Origin: Silurus meridionalis
Lineage: Eukaryota > Chordata > Actinopteri > Siluriformes > Siluridae
Reading direction: 5' to 3'
Length of the DNA: 64,000 bases
Assembly: GCF_014805685.1 (NCBI RefSeq)
Contig: NC_060890.1
Span: forward strand, 16,966,000 to 17,029,999
The position numbers and the translations under genes are program-made. This document shows positions 23,460 through 33,470 of this stretch, in pieces. Within the stretch, counting starts at the first letter, position 1, and every line of letters starts with the position of its first letter. The notes under the pieces were generated by a model that was given only the letters and a program-made list of their open reading frames with translations, searched no databases and was not told the origin of the DNA.

Positions 23460-25008
23460 TTTATATAAAATATAAATAAATATATATATATAAAATACGT
23501 TTTTTTTTTGTTTTTTTTTTAATGCATGAACACAATTAGTGTAACACTTCAGAAGTACTCATTAATGAAAAGAACACAGAATTGTCCACAATGAGAAAGG
23601 AATGAAAGAAACAAAAGGTGAGAGAAATATAGACACATTTAGGCAAGGCTCTGCAGTTTGTCAATATAACAGCAGTAGAACTGAACTGCTCTCAGCTCAG
23701 TCGCACTTTAATCTCTCCTCCTCTATTGAGTGCGTTCTCCCCCTCTGTCCTATTGACAACGGAAAATAGCTTTGCCAACTTGACTGACAACTTTTTCTAC
23801 CTGAAAGAAAGCAGAAGGCACAGACTGAAAGCCAGAGCCATACTAAGGCTCTGTAGATTACATTCCCTTATTATGGTCTATCGTATCAAGGGGCTATTGT
23901 ACGTGTGCCTGTGTGTCTGTTTGTACCTTATTTCCACAAAACAGTTTCTCAGACTCTCATTTCTTTGTTTCCTTTCAGAGAATCCTATTTGTGCCACTGG
24001 ACTGTGTGAAGACATCTCTGCAAGATCATCAGTTCCCTACACAACAGAAACCTTGTCACTCTGGTCCGTGCAAACTCATTTCCTCTTTCTGGGAGTATAT
24101 ACGAGCTACCAGGAAGGTGTGATTTTACTATGAGGCTAAATAAGGTTAAACTGTGTTCTGATATGCAGAGAATCTCCACCTCAGGTTCCAGAAAACATTC
24201 AGTCCATTATAATTTGTCTAAATGTTGAATGGGCTAAGAGGTAAAGCCCATTGGTAAGGGAATTTCATTACCATTATACTTGTTCTGTGTCTCACATGAC
24301 CTTTCTTCGGTATTCAGTGTAATTACTGCCCGAGACCACGATTCTTCTAACAACCTCCATAAAAAGTCTTCTAATTATATGATCGTTAGACTGCTGAACA
24401 CACCATGTGGCATATCTTACACCTTCAACTAGGTGCCCCTCTCTCTCTCTCTCTCTCTATCTCAAACGTCCTCTCTCTATATATCTATATATCTGCTTCT
24501 GTCTGGGTTTTTTTTGCTTCTGTCTTGGAGGTTTTACTCTCCATGGGAGTATAATGTCTGATTGGTTAACGTGGCACATTGCCAGCATGAATGGTTTTTA
24601 GCTGCCCTTGTCTGAACCTACTTCATTTGACCTTTAGAAGAACAAGCTGGAGAGGAGCCAGGATATGTTTTCTTGTTTTCATCATCTTATTTACTATGAA
24701 TAGTAATGCCTTTTTTTGAAGTATTTTCAATCAAATGCCAAAATTTAACAATGTCCTATGCATACACCATATTACCTATATACATATTTTTCAGTACATT
24801 GTTCAGTTTACACTGGGTATTATTTTTGTTTGTTTGATTTCAGAACAAACTTTCCAGGTTAATTTCTGAATTTGACATTAAACATCCTGCATACAATTTA
24901 ATAAGGGTTTTGGCTTATATTGGTAATTGTGGGCTAAAGTTTACTCAGTGATAGTGTGAGCATTAGTATACGATTGATTATTTGTTTTGTTTTGTTTTAT
25001 TTATTGTA

Positions 25009-25010
<2 letters not shown>
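23460..25010. other. Stretch without recognised genes
   Basis: Contains a CT run (24437-24456). A good splice-acceptor-like sequence (TTTCTTTGTTTCCTTTCAG, ending about 23979) precedes an open stretch, but no protein family was recognised. Confidence 0.4.

Positions 25011-25061
<51 letters not shown>
25011..25061. repeat. (ATT)n microsatellite
   Basis: About 16 ATT units. Confidence 0.95.
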
Positions 25062-25063
<2 letters not shown>

Positions 25064-26786
25064 ATGCACACATACAAAACCATCACAATAAAACTAACAC
25101 AAAATAAACAAAGAAACAAAGAGTAAAACCTGAAACTCTGAAAAGCATTACCAAAAAACATGAAGAGAAAAATGAAGCCAAAAGGTGCAGCAAATTGTAA
25201 GTCTTTATACAAGTGTTCATTAACAGACAATGATTCAGGTATGCTAATGTGACATCAACCCATGAGGTGCAGTGGCTAATGGGAAATGTATTTTGTGATC
25301 ATAGTTTTAACATTTGTTTAACTATTCGTTGGAATGTAATGAAATACTTAATGTATGAAACGTAATTAAAAACCTGTTCATTATTAGTAATTGGATCATA
25401 TTCTACAGAATTCTATTTTATTTATCTTGATTTTTTTATTTTTGTTAACCTTTTTTTTATTATGAGCTACATAGTTTGCTAGTTTGCTCATTGTGGTTAA
25501 CTAATGTGTTTAATGAACAAAAAAACTAAGCTGTACATGAAGTACATGTTGCGTTATAAAATGCTATAAAATGTATGTATTTGAAATAGATTGAAAGGGC
25601 AATTCTAAAGAATCCTTCTAGTTATACTTTAACTAACTCTTACTAGATATTGTATCCCAGAATGACTGGGAAATTGAAAGGTCATATTAAGAAGAATTGA
25701 CTAAACAACCCATGTGTAGTCTAACTTCACATATTGGCTGGAAATGGAGGCTATGCTTTTTTGCCTATTTTCATGTTAAACCCTTCCAGCAGAAGGCTGG
25801 ACTGAATGCATGCATTAGGAGAAAAAATCTAAATCTTAGAAACGCCTTATTCTGATCCTCCAGGCTTTCCGCTTACTGAACAGAGTGGCAAAGTTAATAC
25901 CCAGTGACACAACACAAGCTGTGAAGAAAAAATGCACACACCGTCATACACTCTAAAAGACCACATATCTTACCCAGTACCCATAGTCTGTAACATCTTG
26001 AATTATAATATGTTTGCTGAGATGCATGGTTTCATGCAAAGATTCCCTGGAGTGAAAATAGCAATCATAGAATGTGGACCTGAAATAGGAATGGGCTAAA
26101 TAGAGTTTAAATAAACGTCATCTCAGTAAGCACCCATGTGATTTTACCAGAAAGATACTATTCCCACAGGCATAAGTTGAGTGGGGTTTAATTGTTGATT
26201 CTACAAGCAAAGAATCGTAAATGGAAACTTAAACTAAGGGCAAAGCAATGAGCAAAAAAATACAGATTTCTGTAGCAGGATGATGTAAGGAGAAGCATGC
26301 TTGTAAGCTAGCAAGACATTTTTATAGTCTCTGTGAACAGTCATCACAGAAAGACATGCATAAAGTAAAATACAAATGCAGGAAGGGAAAAAAACAAAGC
26401 AGCACATCACATCACTGACGCAACATGGAAGCAAGAGAGGGCGAAGCTTTGTGAGGGAGTATTTGCTAATTAACACATCATGAGTGAAGGAGATTCTTGT
26501 GGTGAAATGTACTTTTAGTTAAGTTCCTTCTATTGAGCCATGTCTGCAGAAAGTGAATTGATTTTGGAGGGAATGCTGCAGTGAGAGACAGTAATACGTA
26601 GCATCTGAAGCCAAGCAACTACTTCCTTTGCAAATATAAATGTCACTTGTCACACGTCAGCTGGTCACTAAACTGTCTGGTTGTATTCAAGTGAGATAAG
26701 GAGTAATAGAACAAAGGAACTGGGGAAATGTGTCTAAAAGAAAAACACATGCACTCTAAATTCATTTGTTAAGGTAGTTGATCACA
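25062..26786. other. Stretch without recognised genes
   Basis: Nothing recognised on either strand. Confidence 0.4.
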
Positions 26787-26788
26787 TA

Positions 26789-27232
26789 CACTATGTGGCC
26801 AAAATTTTGTGGACACAGCATCACATACGCCTGTTGCTGTTTTAATATCCTCCTCTTTTTTAGGAAGGCTATCCACTAGATATTATAGTGTGGCTGCAGA
26901 GATTTGGCCATTCTGCCCTAAGAATTCATGAGATCAAACACTAATGTCAGACAAAGAGGCTTAAAGCTTAGTCGGAGTTCCATTTCTATAAAAAAAAAAA
27001 AGTTTGGTGGGGTTAAGGCCAAGGTTCTGTGCAAAACATTCCATTTTACTTTAACCTTTTCAAACTGTCTTCATGAACCTCACATGGCACTGTCAAGCTG
27101 GATCAGGTGTGGACCTCTTGGGAGTTTTTAATGCTACAGAATTAAGAACAAAGTCATTGTAGACAATTGTCCGCTTCCAACACTGTAGAAACAGTTAGGG
27201 GAAGAACCAGATATTGGTGCCAACAAACATTT
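26789..27232 (-). mobile_element. Decayed Tc1-like element 3, internally deleted
   Basis: The left end CACTATGTGGCCAAAATTTT, preceded by TA (26787-26788), matches the fish Tc1 family whose right end, CCCATATAGTG, is seen at 49735-49745. Internal phrases resemble the reverse complement of that family's coding part: CTATCCACTAGATATTATAG, then AATGTCAGACAAAGAGGC, then TGTAGACAATTGTCCGCTTC. It is about 440 bp instead of about 1.6 kb and has no open transposase. The right end has decayed. Confidence 0.75.
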
Positions 27233-27392
27233 GTTAATTTACTGTACTCATGCTGTACCGAATAGACAATTAATTAAACATATGCAGTAAATATAAATAG
27301 TTTAGGAAGGCTGAAATTTGTTAAATATTACTCTAAAATATTTATGCTATGGTAATTTGCAGTATATTAACATTTAATAATTAAACTAAGGA

Positions 27393-27541
27393 ATGCAACA
27401 CATGGCAGCAACTCAATGCATTTAGGCATGTAGACATGGTCAAGACGATCTGCTGCAGTTCAAACCGAGCGTCAGAATGGGAAAGAAAGGTGATTTAAGT
27501 GACTTTGAACGTGGCATGGTTGTTGGTGCCAGACGGGCATG
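27393..27541 (+). mobile_element. 5' fragment of Tc1-like element 4, including transposase start
   Basis: Sequence from CACATGGCAGCAACTCAATG to GGTTGTTGGTGCCAGACGGG matches the 5' leader and first codons of a common fish Tc1 family. The ATG at 27478 opens MGKKGDLSDFERGMVVGARR, the start of its helix-turn-helix domain. The match ends abruptly about 20 bases before a V-SINE. The rest of the element is absent on the far side of the V-SINE/DIRS cluster. The open frame continues by chance through the V-SINE to 27809 and is chimeric. Confidence 0.75.
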
Positions 27542-27562
27542 TTTTCAAAAACATTTGGGAGG

Positions 27563-27725
27563 TGGTAGCTCAGTGGTTAAGACACAAGTCAAGTTTTTTT
27601 TTAAATCCCAGCACCACCAAGCTGCTACTGCTGGGCCCTTAAGCAAGGCCCTTAAACCTCAACTACTCAGTGGTACGTCACTCTGGATAAGGGCATTTGC
27701 CAAATGTCATAAATGTAAATTGCAT
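27563..27725 (+). mobile_element. V-SINE, with deletion around the B box
   Basis: It begins GGGAGGTGGTAGCTCAGTGG TTAAGAC, a tRNA-like head with A box. AATCCCAGCACCACCAAGCTGC and TGGGCCCTTAAGCAAGGCCC follow. The conserved V-SINE 3' core CTCTGGATAAGGGCATTTGC CAAATG ends in ATAAATGTAAAT repeats. The B-box region is largely replaced by a T run. The 3' core is shared with the L2 LINE tails at about 29283-29340 and 10531-10575, consistent with L2-driven mobilisation. Confidence 0.88.
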
Positions 27726-27736
27726 TTTAATTTCAG

Positions 27737-27895
27737 GAACTCGAGCTGTGTCGAAACGCTTTGGGAACACCGTTGTCCACGCTCTGAATCACATGTAAAA
27801 TCTGGCTAACAGGCAAGTTGTGACGTCATCAGCGGGTGACGTCACGCAAACCAGGAAGCTACAAAACGGTGGAGCGATGGTAGCGGCATTAGAGT
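27737..27895 (+). repeat. DIRS copy A left inverted terminal repeat
   Basis: It pairs with 30512-30664 at roughly 85-90% by eye. It contains two perfect palindromes TGACGTCA (27821-27828 and 27838-27845), which match the CRE/ATF consensus. The same pair is present in the right arm (30561-30568 and 30577-30584). Confidence 0.88.
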
Positions 27896-28044
27896 CTGTT
27901 GTTCAGGTAAGCGCTTTGTGTATGAATCTGTGCAGCCATGAGCTTTAAATGCGAGCAGAATTATGACTGTTTTTTCCTTCTTTCCCCACTCCATTAGCTA
28001 AGGAGCATGCTTAGTCAGCTCTCGAGAGCGTCAACTGTTTTTAG

Positions 28045-28440
28045 CCATGCGGCTTGGTGATCCCAGAGAGAGGGCTCTCCCTCGCGGCTAAGGTCTCTGC
28101 TTTCGCCGAGGTGTGGCAGAACCGAAGGTCGCAGGGCTCGCAGGTCGGCCTAGCAAAAGGCATGGAGATGGATGAGCCTCTCCTGCCTCTCCTGCTGGGC
28201 TGAGCTCCCATTTCCCCGGGGAAAGCTGCTCGGCGGTCTCTGCCCCAGCCCGGCACGGCCGGCCATCGCGAAGCCAAGTGACAGGCCCAGAGTGAAGGAG
28301 TCGGCCAGCCTCCCTCCAGCGGGTGCCTCCTTCATCTCTGCCCGAGGGATCGCTGCAGATGGCGGGGACGCTCTGCCTGTCTGGAGGAATCGACAGCTGC
28401 AGGGCATAAGGGCATTTTCTCCCTCTATACCCACTCCATT
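28045..28440 (+). pseudogene. DIRS gag-like remnant (copy A)
   Basis: This strongly GC-rich segment lies just inside the left terminal repeat, where DIRS elements encode gag. It aligns in position with the minus-strand frame at 45107-45334 of the second DIRS copy; compare RERALPRG here with KERTLSRG there. The reading frame is broken by stops and frameshifts. No zinc finger was recognised. Function would be RNA packaging into particles, known only by position in the family. Confidence 0.55.
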
Positions 28441-28482
28441 GGTGAAGTCATATCCTCACATGGGTTTTCTTAGCACTCATGG

Positions 28483-29205
28483 ATGAGTGCTCACCAACTA
28501 AAACTCAACCCCAGAAAAACAGAACTGCTGGTCATCCCAAGTGATTCATCTCAAAGTCAAGATCTCCAAATAACACTTCATGACTCTCTGCTCTCCCCTT
28601 CAGCCACTGCTTGTAACCTTGGGGTAACTATGGACATTGAACTGTCTAATGTTGCTCGTTCTTGTCGATTTCTTCTCTATAACATCCGAAGGATTAGACC
28701 ATTTCTGTTCATACAGGCTGCCCAGGTGCTTGTTCAGTCTCTTGTCATTTCAAGACTTGACTACTGCAGCTCTCTGCTGGCAGGTCTTCCCCTGAACGCT
28801 ATTCGTCCCCTGCAAATAATCCAAAATGCAGTTGCACGACTTGTGTTCAATCTGCCCAAGTTCTCTCACACCACCCCACTGCTGTGCTCCCTTCACTGGC
28901 TTCCAGTAGCTGCACGTATCAGATTCAAAACACTGATGTTTGCCTACAAGGCCAAAAATGGACCAGCACCATCTTACCTCAGTGACCTCATCACATCTCA
29001 CACTGCACCACGCTGTCTGAGATCCTCCAGCATGAGAGGTAAGTACACTTCAAGGATCTTCTCTGTTCTGGCACCGAGGTGGTGGAATGAACTTCCCCTA
29101 GATGTCCGTACAGCAGAGTCCCTGATTATCTTCAAGCGACGACTGAAGACCTACCTCTTCCTGAAATACCTAAATTACCTAAATCCCCAAGTTTGTAGAA
29201 TTTGA
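28483..29205 (+). CDS. L2-type LINE ORF2 fragment (reverse transcriptase C-terminal part)
   Basis: This 240-residue open frame corresponds to the C-terminal third of an L2/CR1-group ORF2 protein, which copies its RNA at a nicked genomic site. It begins in the KLNPRKTELLVIPSD motif. It continues through a CNLGVTMD stretch, the SLVISRLDYCSSLLAGLP motif, LHWLPVAARIRFKTLMFAYK, and the terminal SVLAPRWWNELPLDVRTAES to FKRRLKTYLF block. The endonuclease domain and the catalytic FADD motif are upstream and absent, so it cannot act alone. The lack of stops over 240 codons suggests recent insertion. The ATG is an internal Met, not a true start. Confidence 0.85.
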   Translation: MSAHQLKLNPRKTELLVIPSDSSQSQDLQITLHDSLLSPSATACNLGVTMDIELSNVARSCRFLLYNIRRIRPFLFIQAAQVLVQSLVISRLDYCSSLLAGLPLNAIRPLQIIQNAVARLVFNLPKFSHTTPLLCSLHWLPVAARIRFKTLMFAYKAKNGPAPSYLSDLITSHTAPRCLRSSSMRGKYTSRIFSVLAPRWWNELPLDVRTAESLIIFKRRLKTYLFLKYLNYLNPQVCRI

Positions 29206-29282
29206 GTTACATTTATAATTAAGTTTGTAATCTTGTGTACCAGTGTAGATTTATTCATTACTAGAGATTTACTTCTGCACTT

Positions 29283-29340
29283 CTGTACGTCGCTCTGGAT
29301 AAGGGCATCTGCTAAATGCCGCAAATGTAAATTTAAATGT
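29283..29340 (+). repeat. L2 3' tail shared with V-SINE
   Basis: GTCGCTCTGGATAAGGGCAT CTGCTAAATGCCGCAAATG is almost identical to the 3' core of the V-SINE ending at about 27725. In minus orientation the same tail occurs at about 10531-10575. Confidence 0.88.
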
Positions 29341-29344
29341 ATGT

Positions 29345-29535
29345 TTTTGAAAGCATCCACCAGGAGGGAGTACGTCTCCTCTCTTGTTAACGGGGCAGAC
29401 CATGGTTTGTGGACCTGCTGTCCCTTCTCGAGGGACCTTTTTTGGAAATTTCTCCCAGGGGGGATCTCCTCTCACTGGCTGGGGGAGCCATGGTTCACCC
29501 CCTTCCAGAGTTATGGAAACTATAACTATGGCCCC
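29345..29535 (+). pseudogene. DIRS RNase H C-terminal/linker remnant
   Basis: The frame beginning at 29348 reads ESIHQEGVRLLSC, a stop, then RGRPWFVDLLSLLEGPF. It matches the end of the RNase H region of DIRS copy B (RQEGVRLLLVAP and QGRPWFTDL at about 43610-43670). It shows that DIRS sequence resumes immediately after the L2 insertion. Two stop codons are visible. Confidence 0.75.
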
Positions 29536-29539
29536 TGAG

Positions 29540-30500
29540 GGTTTGCAGATTTTAGCGGCAGTTCTCTCTACTGAGGTAGTTGAGACCATTCTCCATTCCA
29601 GAGCTCCCTCCACGAGGGGGTCATATGCCACTAGGTGGCAGCTGTTCTCTGTGTGGTGTGAGCACCATGAGTTGGACCCAGTCAATTGCCCGGTTGGGTC
29701 AGTTCTGGAGTTCTTACACGGACAGTTTGCAAAAGGGTTGGCTTCGTCCACCTTGAAGGTTTACGTGTCCGCTAACGCGACTTATTGTACGCTGCCAGCG
29801 GGGTGGTCACTAGGGAAACACCCTCTCGTGACACGTTTCCTGCGCGCCACCCAAAGGCTAAGGCCCGGGTTACGATCCAGAGTGCCTGTGTGGGATTTGG
29901 CCATCATGCTGCTGGCTCTGTCTGCGGCCCCTTCGAGCTTTTGCTCTATGTGGCCCTTAGGTACCTGTCAGTTAAGACCACCCTCCTTTTGGCGATATCC
30001 TCCCTTAAAAGGATCGGGGACCTACAGGCCCTGTACTGTGGTCTTGCCGCTCCTGGAGTTTACCCCTGGCATTGCCATTGCGTTCCTCTGCCCTAGAGTT
30101 GGGTATGTACCTAAGATTCCTACAGCCCCCCTTACGACCTGTCATGTTGCATTTTGCACTCCTTGATTCCTAGTTCCAGACCAGGAGAAGCAGAATCGAC
30201 TGTGTCCAGTGCGAGCACTGGATACATACATCCACAAGACGAGTCCTTGGAGGAGGTCGGAGCAACTGTTTGTCTGCTATGGCCCTCATAGGAAAGGTTT
30301 CCTGCCAAAAAGCAGACTCTTAGTAGATGGATTGTGGATGAAATTTTGGTTGGTTATGAGTCCTCTGGTCTTCCCAATCCATTCGGAGTCAGGGTTCATT
30401 TGACCCGAAGTATGGCGGCTTCTACGGCCTTGCCAGTGACGCTGCAGGTTGGTCCACCCCGTTGACCTTTGTCAGGTTTTACGACCTTGACATCAGAGCC
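29540..30500 (+). pseudogene. DIRS tyrosine recombinase, frameshifted
   Basis: This enzyme would integrate the circular DIRS DNA, replacing a retroviral-type integrase. In frame 29384-30166 are AEVV-like helices, then RAPSTRGSYATRWQLFSVWC (N-terminal SAM-like core) and CPVGSVLEFLHGQFAKGLAS. The sequence shifts frame near 29930. In the next frame is ISSLKRIGDLQAL, with the first catalytic Arg. CPVRALDTYIHKTSPWRRSE and QLFVCYG follow in a third segment (about 30205-30290). The HxxR motif appears as VHLTRSMAAS (about 30388-30417) and the catalytic Tyr region as TFVRFYDLD (about 30467-30493). All hallmark motifs are present but split among frames, so the gene is dead. Confidence 0.85.
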
Positions 30501-30511
30501 ACTCCCGGCTC

Positions 30512-30664
30512 CTCTAATGCCGCTACAATCGATCCGCCGTTTGTAGCTTTCTGGTTTGCGTGACGTCACCCGCCGATGACGTCAAGATTTGCCTATTGGC
30601 CGGATTTTACACGTGATTCAGAGTTTGGACAACGCGGGGTGTTCCCAAAGCGTTTCAACGCAGC
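30512..30664 (-). repeat. DIRS copy A right inverted terminal repeat
   Basis: Reverse complement of 27737-27895, including the paired TGACGTCA palindromes (30561-30568, 30577-30584) and GAAACGCTTTGGGAACACC. Confidence 0.88.
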
Positions 30665-30979
30665 ATCTTATTCCTTCAGGGCAATAGGGTTACATCCATA
30701 ACCCATAGGCGGTCTCATTTCATAGGCACCTACATGAACAAAATGACAGATTTAGACATGATGACCAGGTCTGAATGTTTTAGATTAACATTTTCTAGAT
30801 TATGTTGATGGATTGACTATGTTTGAAACACTGCAAACATTATATGACATGTTATTATTTAACATAAACCCTTCTGAAGGACTGAGTTATTAGTTTGTGT
30901 TAGTGGTGCGCAAAGAGTTGCTCAGATGTGCATTTAGATATACTCATGGACATAGACACTGTATCTATACAGCTTTTTT

Positions 30980-31545
30980 CACTGTTTTGTCAAAAGTTTG
31001 GAAACACCTAGTCCAAGCATGTCCATTTGTTTATATGCAACAACCTAGGTACAAGGCAAAAACACAATAACTGAACAATGAATAAATTGAAGAATCTTCT
31101 GCAGACAGATGCGTCCTAATTTGAATTATTTAAATATTGAAAACAGATGCACAGTAAAACAGAGAACAGGACAGAGGATGTTAGCAGACTCCTTCACACC
31201 CACATTCAAACATGGCGGCAAAAAGCTTAATGATGTGGGGTTGTTTTGAATCAGAGAAGTTAGAGAACATATTCCAGGGGGAAGAAATACTGAACCAACT
31301 TGGCTAAAATTCCACACTTGCACTATGCAATTTTGTCTGGACTGCAATTAATCGGAACCAGCTTCACTATGTGACAAGACAATTGAACTGCTCTGGGATG
31401 AATTACAAGGTCAGAAAAAAATATCCACACAGCAAAGAACAACTTTGACCAGTTTTACAAGAGACATGGCAAAGTATTTCAGGTAAATGTTAGGGGAAAC
31501 TGTTCAAATGCCAGGACTGTGTAAAGCCGTAATTCATGCAAACGG
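30980..31545 (+). pseudogene. Decayed Tc1-like element 5
   Basis: It starts with a terminal-repeat-like CAAAAGTTTGGAAACACCTA (about 30992-31011). Plus-strand pieces of transposase follow: SLMMWGCFESEK (about 31215-31250), LLWDELQGQ (about 31387-31413) and a terminal LCKAVIHANGDSS (about 31520-31556). The pieces are separated by deletions and stops. It belongs to a Tc1 lineage different from elements 1 and 2. Confidence 0.75.
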
Positions 31546-31547
31546 AG

Positions 31548-31632
31548 ATTCAAGTCAAGTCAAGTTTATTTCTATAGCGGTTTTCACAACAGACATTGTC
31601 TCAAAGCAGCTTTACAGAAATCAATCAATCAA
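31548..31632. repeat. Dispersed repeat fragment (AAGTCAAGTCAAGTTTATTT type)
   Basis: AAGTCAAGTCAAGTTTATTT CTATAG, followed by ACAGACATTGTCTCAAAGCA GCTTTACAGAAATCAATCAA, resembles a short repeat I associate with many fish genomes. The class is unknown to me, and there is no second copy in the window. Confidence 0.35.
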
Positions 31633-31639
31633 TTAAGAT

Positions 31640-33035
31640 TCTTCAATGAAAATAAATGTAAACATCTGAACATCTATATATTTGTTTGATAAAAGTAAAC
31701 TGTTAAATTACCTAGTTTGTTGCATATAAGCAAAATGATGCATTTGTCTCTCACTGTATATAATATGCACGACATCTAATCTAATGGTATTGGACACAAG
31801 CATAATTTAGTTTCACAATAGCAGTAGATACCTGTTATGATTGAGAATAAGCTTTCATGGTTGTTTGTTGGTTTGTTTATGTGTTACTTAACCTTTCGTT
31901 TTTGGTCAATGCCATAAATAAGAATGTTTTGGATAAAGAGTTCCACATGTGGGTGTACAATTAATATTTTCCAGGTACAAAAAAACTTACTTTCAATGCT
32001 ACACTGGCAATACCATCTTCTGGGTCACTTATAGTGAAAACACAACACCAAAATAATATTTTCTTGGTTTTTTTAAGGCTTTATCCTAAAATGTAAGTTT
32101 TATGCTATTTCTTACCTCACAGTTTTGTCGAAATACATGATCTGTGGAAGCCACTTCTACAAATATACACTTCTTTACCTAATTACTAGTAATTAAAACT
32201 AATAAGTAAATTAATAACTAATAAAACTCATACTGATACAATTTGCTTTTTTGGTAATGGATAATTATCAATTAACAGGTTAGACAATATAAAGAATATT
32301 ATTGAAAGTGGTTAGAAAATAAAATAAATAGTATTGACCACAAAAAGGTTTATAGCCTGCAACACCCTTAGTTGTACTGGGAAATAATATCAAAGATATG
32401 CTTAATTTTAGTGCTATTTTATAAAGCACATGTGCAAAACAAATATTTTGCTTGGCATTTTAATAAATAATTAACTTATTGGAAATAATTATTTATGTGA
32501 CAATTGTCTTAGTGACAAAATGTAGCTATTAATAGAACAAATGTCAACCCGAGGTTTGAAAATTGGATACAGAAAATAAAGAGCAGCAACTCAAAACAGT
32601 GTAACAAAGTGTAATTTTAATCAGAATACATTTGAACAGTCATATTTAGAAATATGACTGTCACAACTAAATCTAATATCTGCCAAACTTACCATAAAGA
32701 AAGTATGAGCATAATATAATTGAAAGTAAAAAAAAAAAATTATTATAAGAAGATAAAAGCAGGAAGGGATTAAGAAGTTTATTTGTTTTTACCTAATGCT
32801 AGGGTATCATATACTAATTGGTGATTTTGACTTATTACTAATTACAATTTTTTACCATTACTACTACTAAGAGAGTAAGTATACCCCTATCTTGCAATAT
32901 CACTAGCTAACTATGTGGCAATGAGTAACTAAATCAGTTTCTAACTTGTTCCTCAAGCCATTTATTATTTATTGCCATTGAAGATGAGACACAAGACTTC
33001 AAAGCTATAGTTAGTTAAAATAGTCTTGTAGCTGG
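31640..33035. other. AT-rich stretch without recognised genes
   Basis: Nothing recognised. Confidence 0.4.
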
Positions 33036-33470
33036 TTGTCAGGGAAAGTAGGCAGAGATAGATGAAAATGCAGTTTGTATTTATTAAAAGACTAGGCAGA
33101 CATATCCAAATCATTAGGCAAAGTCAAAAACAGGCAACTGGCAATGGCAGGCAATCAGCAAACAGCATAAACTAGATAGGAAACAATCAGAATCACAAGC
33201 AGATTAACAATCATGGAAACAAAGCTGCATGCAAACAGAGTTGATCCCAATGAGACAGTGTCCGAAGTTTGTGTCTACAGGTTGTGTGTGTCATTGGAAA
33301 TGCGTAAGAGTTAGTCTGGGTAATGTCTGTGAGCCTCAGCGCATTCTGGGAAACCAAGTTTCCAAGCTTTGTTACATCAAGCATTTACACCAAGCATCTG
33401 TGACGGTCATTGGACCTCAAGGTCACGTTTGGAAATGGCACGTTTCACTATTCCCCAGTAGGATTCACAC
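33036..33470. repeat. Possible degenerate LTR or dispersed repeat
   Basis: This block starts TGTCAGGGAAAGTAGGCAG and runs through AC-rich text (GGCAAACAGCATAAACTAG type) to GAGCCTCAGCGCATTCTGGG and TCATTGGACCTCAAGGTCAC. Composition and the TGTCAGGG start suggest an LTR remnant. No partner LTR or coding region is nearby. Confidence 0.3.

Larger units (their letters stand above)
28476..29340 (+). mobile_element. L2-like LINE, 5'-truncated, inserted in DIRS copy A
   Basis: The 240-codon frame encodes the reverse-transcriptase C-terminus. It is followed by a 3' UTR ending GTCGCTCTGGATAAGGGCAT CTGCTAAATGCCGCAAATG. On both sides the sequence reverts to DIRS: gag-like up to about 28440, and RNase H C-terminal codons from about 29345. 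The DIRS RT domain is missing at this point, so a deletion accompanied or preceded the insertion. No clear target duplication was seen, which is common for L2. Confidence 0.85.
27737..30700 (+). mobile_element. DIRS-type tyrosine-recombinase retrotransposon, copy A (RT region lost, L2 inserted)
   Basis: The ends are inverted, not direct, repeats of about 155 bp. The left (27737-27895) and right (30512-30664) arms share CGAAACGCTTTGGGAACACC-type sequence and a CGTGACGTCACCCGC block. Inverted termini with a tyrosine recombinase, instead of an integrase, define DIRS-like elements. The internal order is gag-like remnant (about 28045-28440), L2 insertion (about 28476-29340), RNase H C-terminal remnant (29345-29530) and recombinase (about 29540-30500). 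The CCTTCAGGGCAATAGGGTTA stretch after the right arm (30675-30694) probably belongs to the internal complementary region. It is non-functional. Confidence 0.88.

Noticed and set aside
23726..24133. 135-codon frame after a good polypyrimidine tract and CAG
   Set aside because: No recognisable protein; the acceptor-like site falls inside the frame and two frames are equally open after it. Needs transcript evidence to be called an exon.
27821..27845. TGACGTCA pair as a host gene promoter
   Set aside because: Both occurrences lie inside the DIRS terminal repeats and are mirrored in the other arm, so they belong to the element.
29269..29751. 160-codon minus-strand frame
   Set aside because: Antisense shadow of the DIRS recombinase/RNase H region, which has clear motifs on the plus strand.
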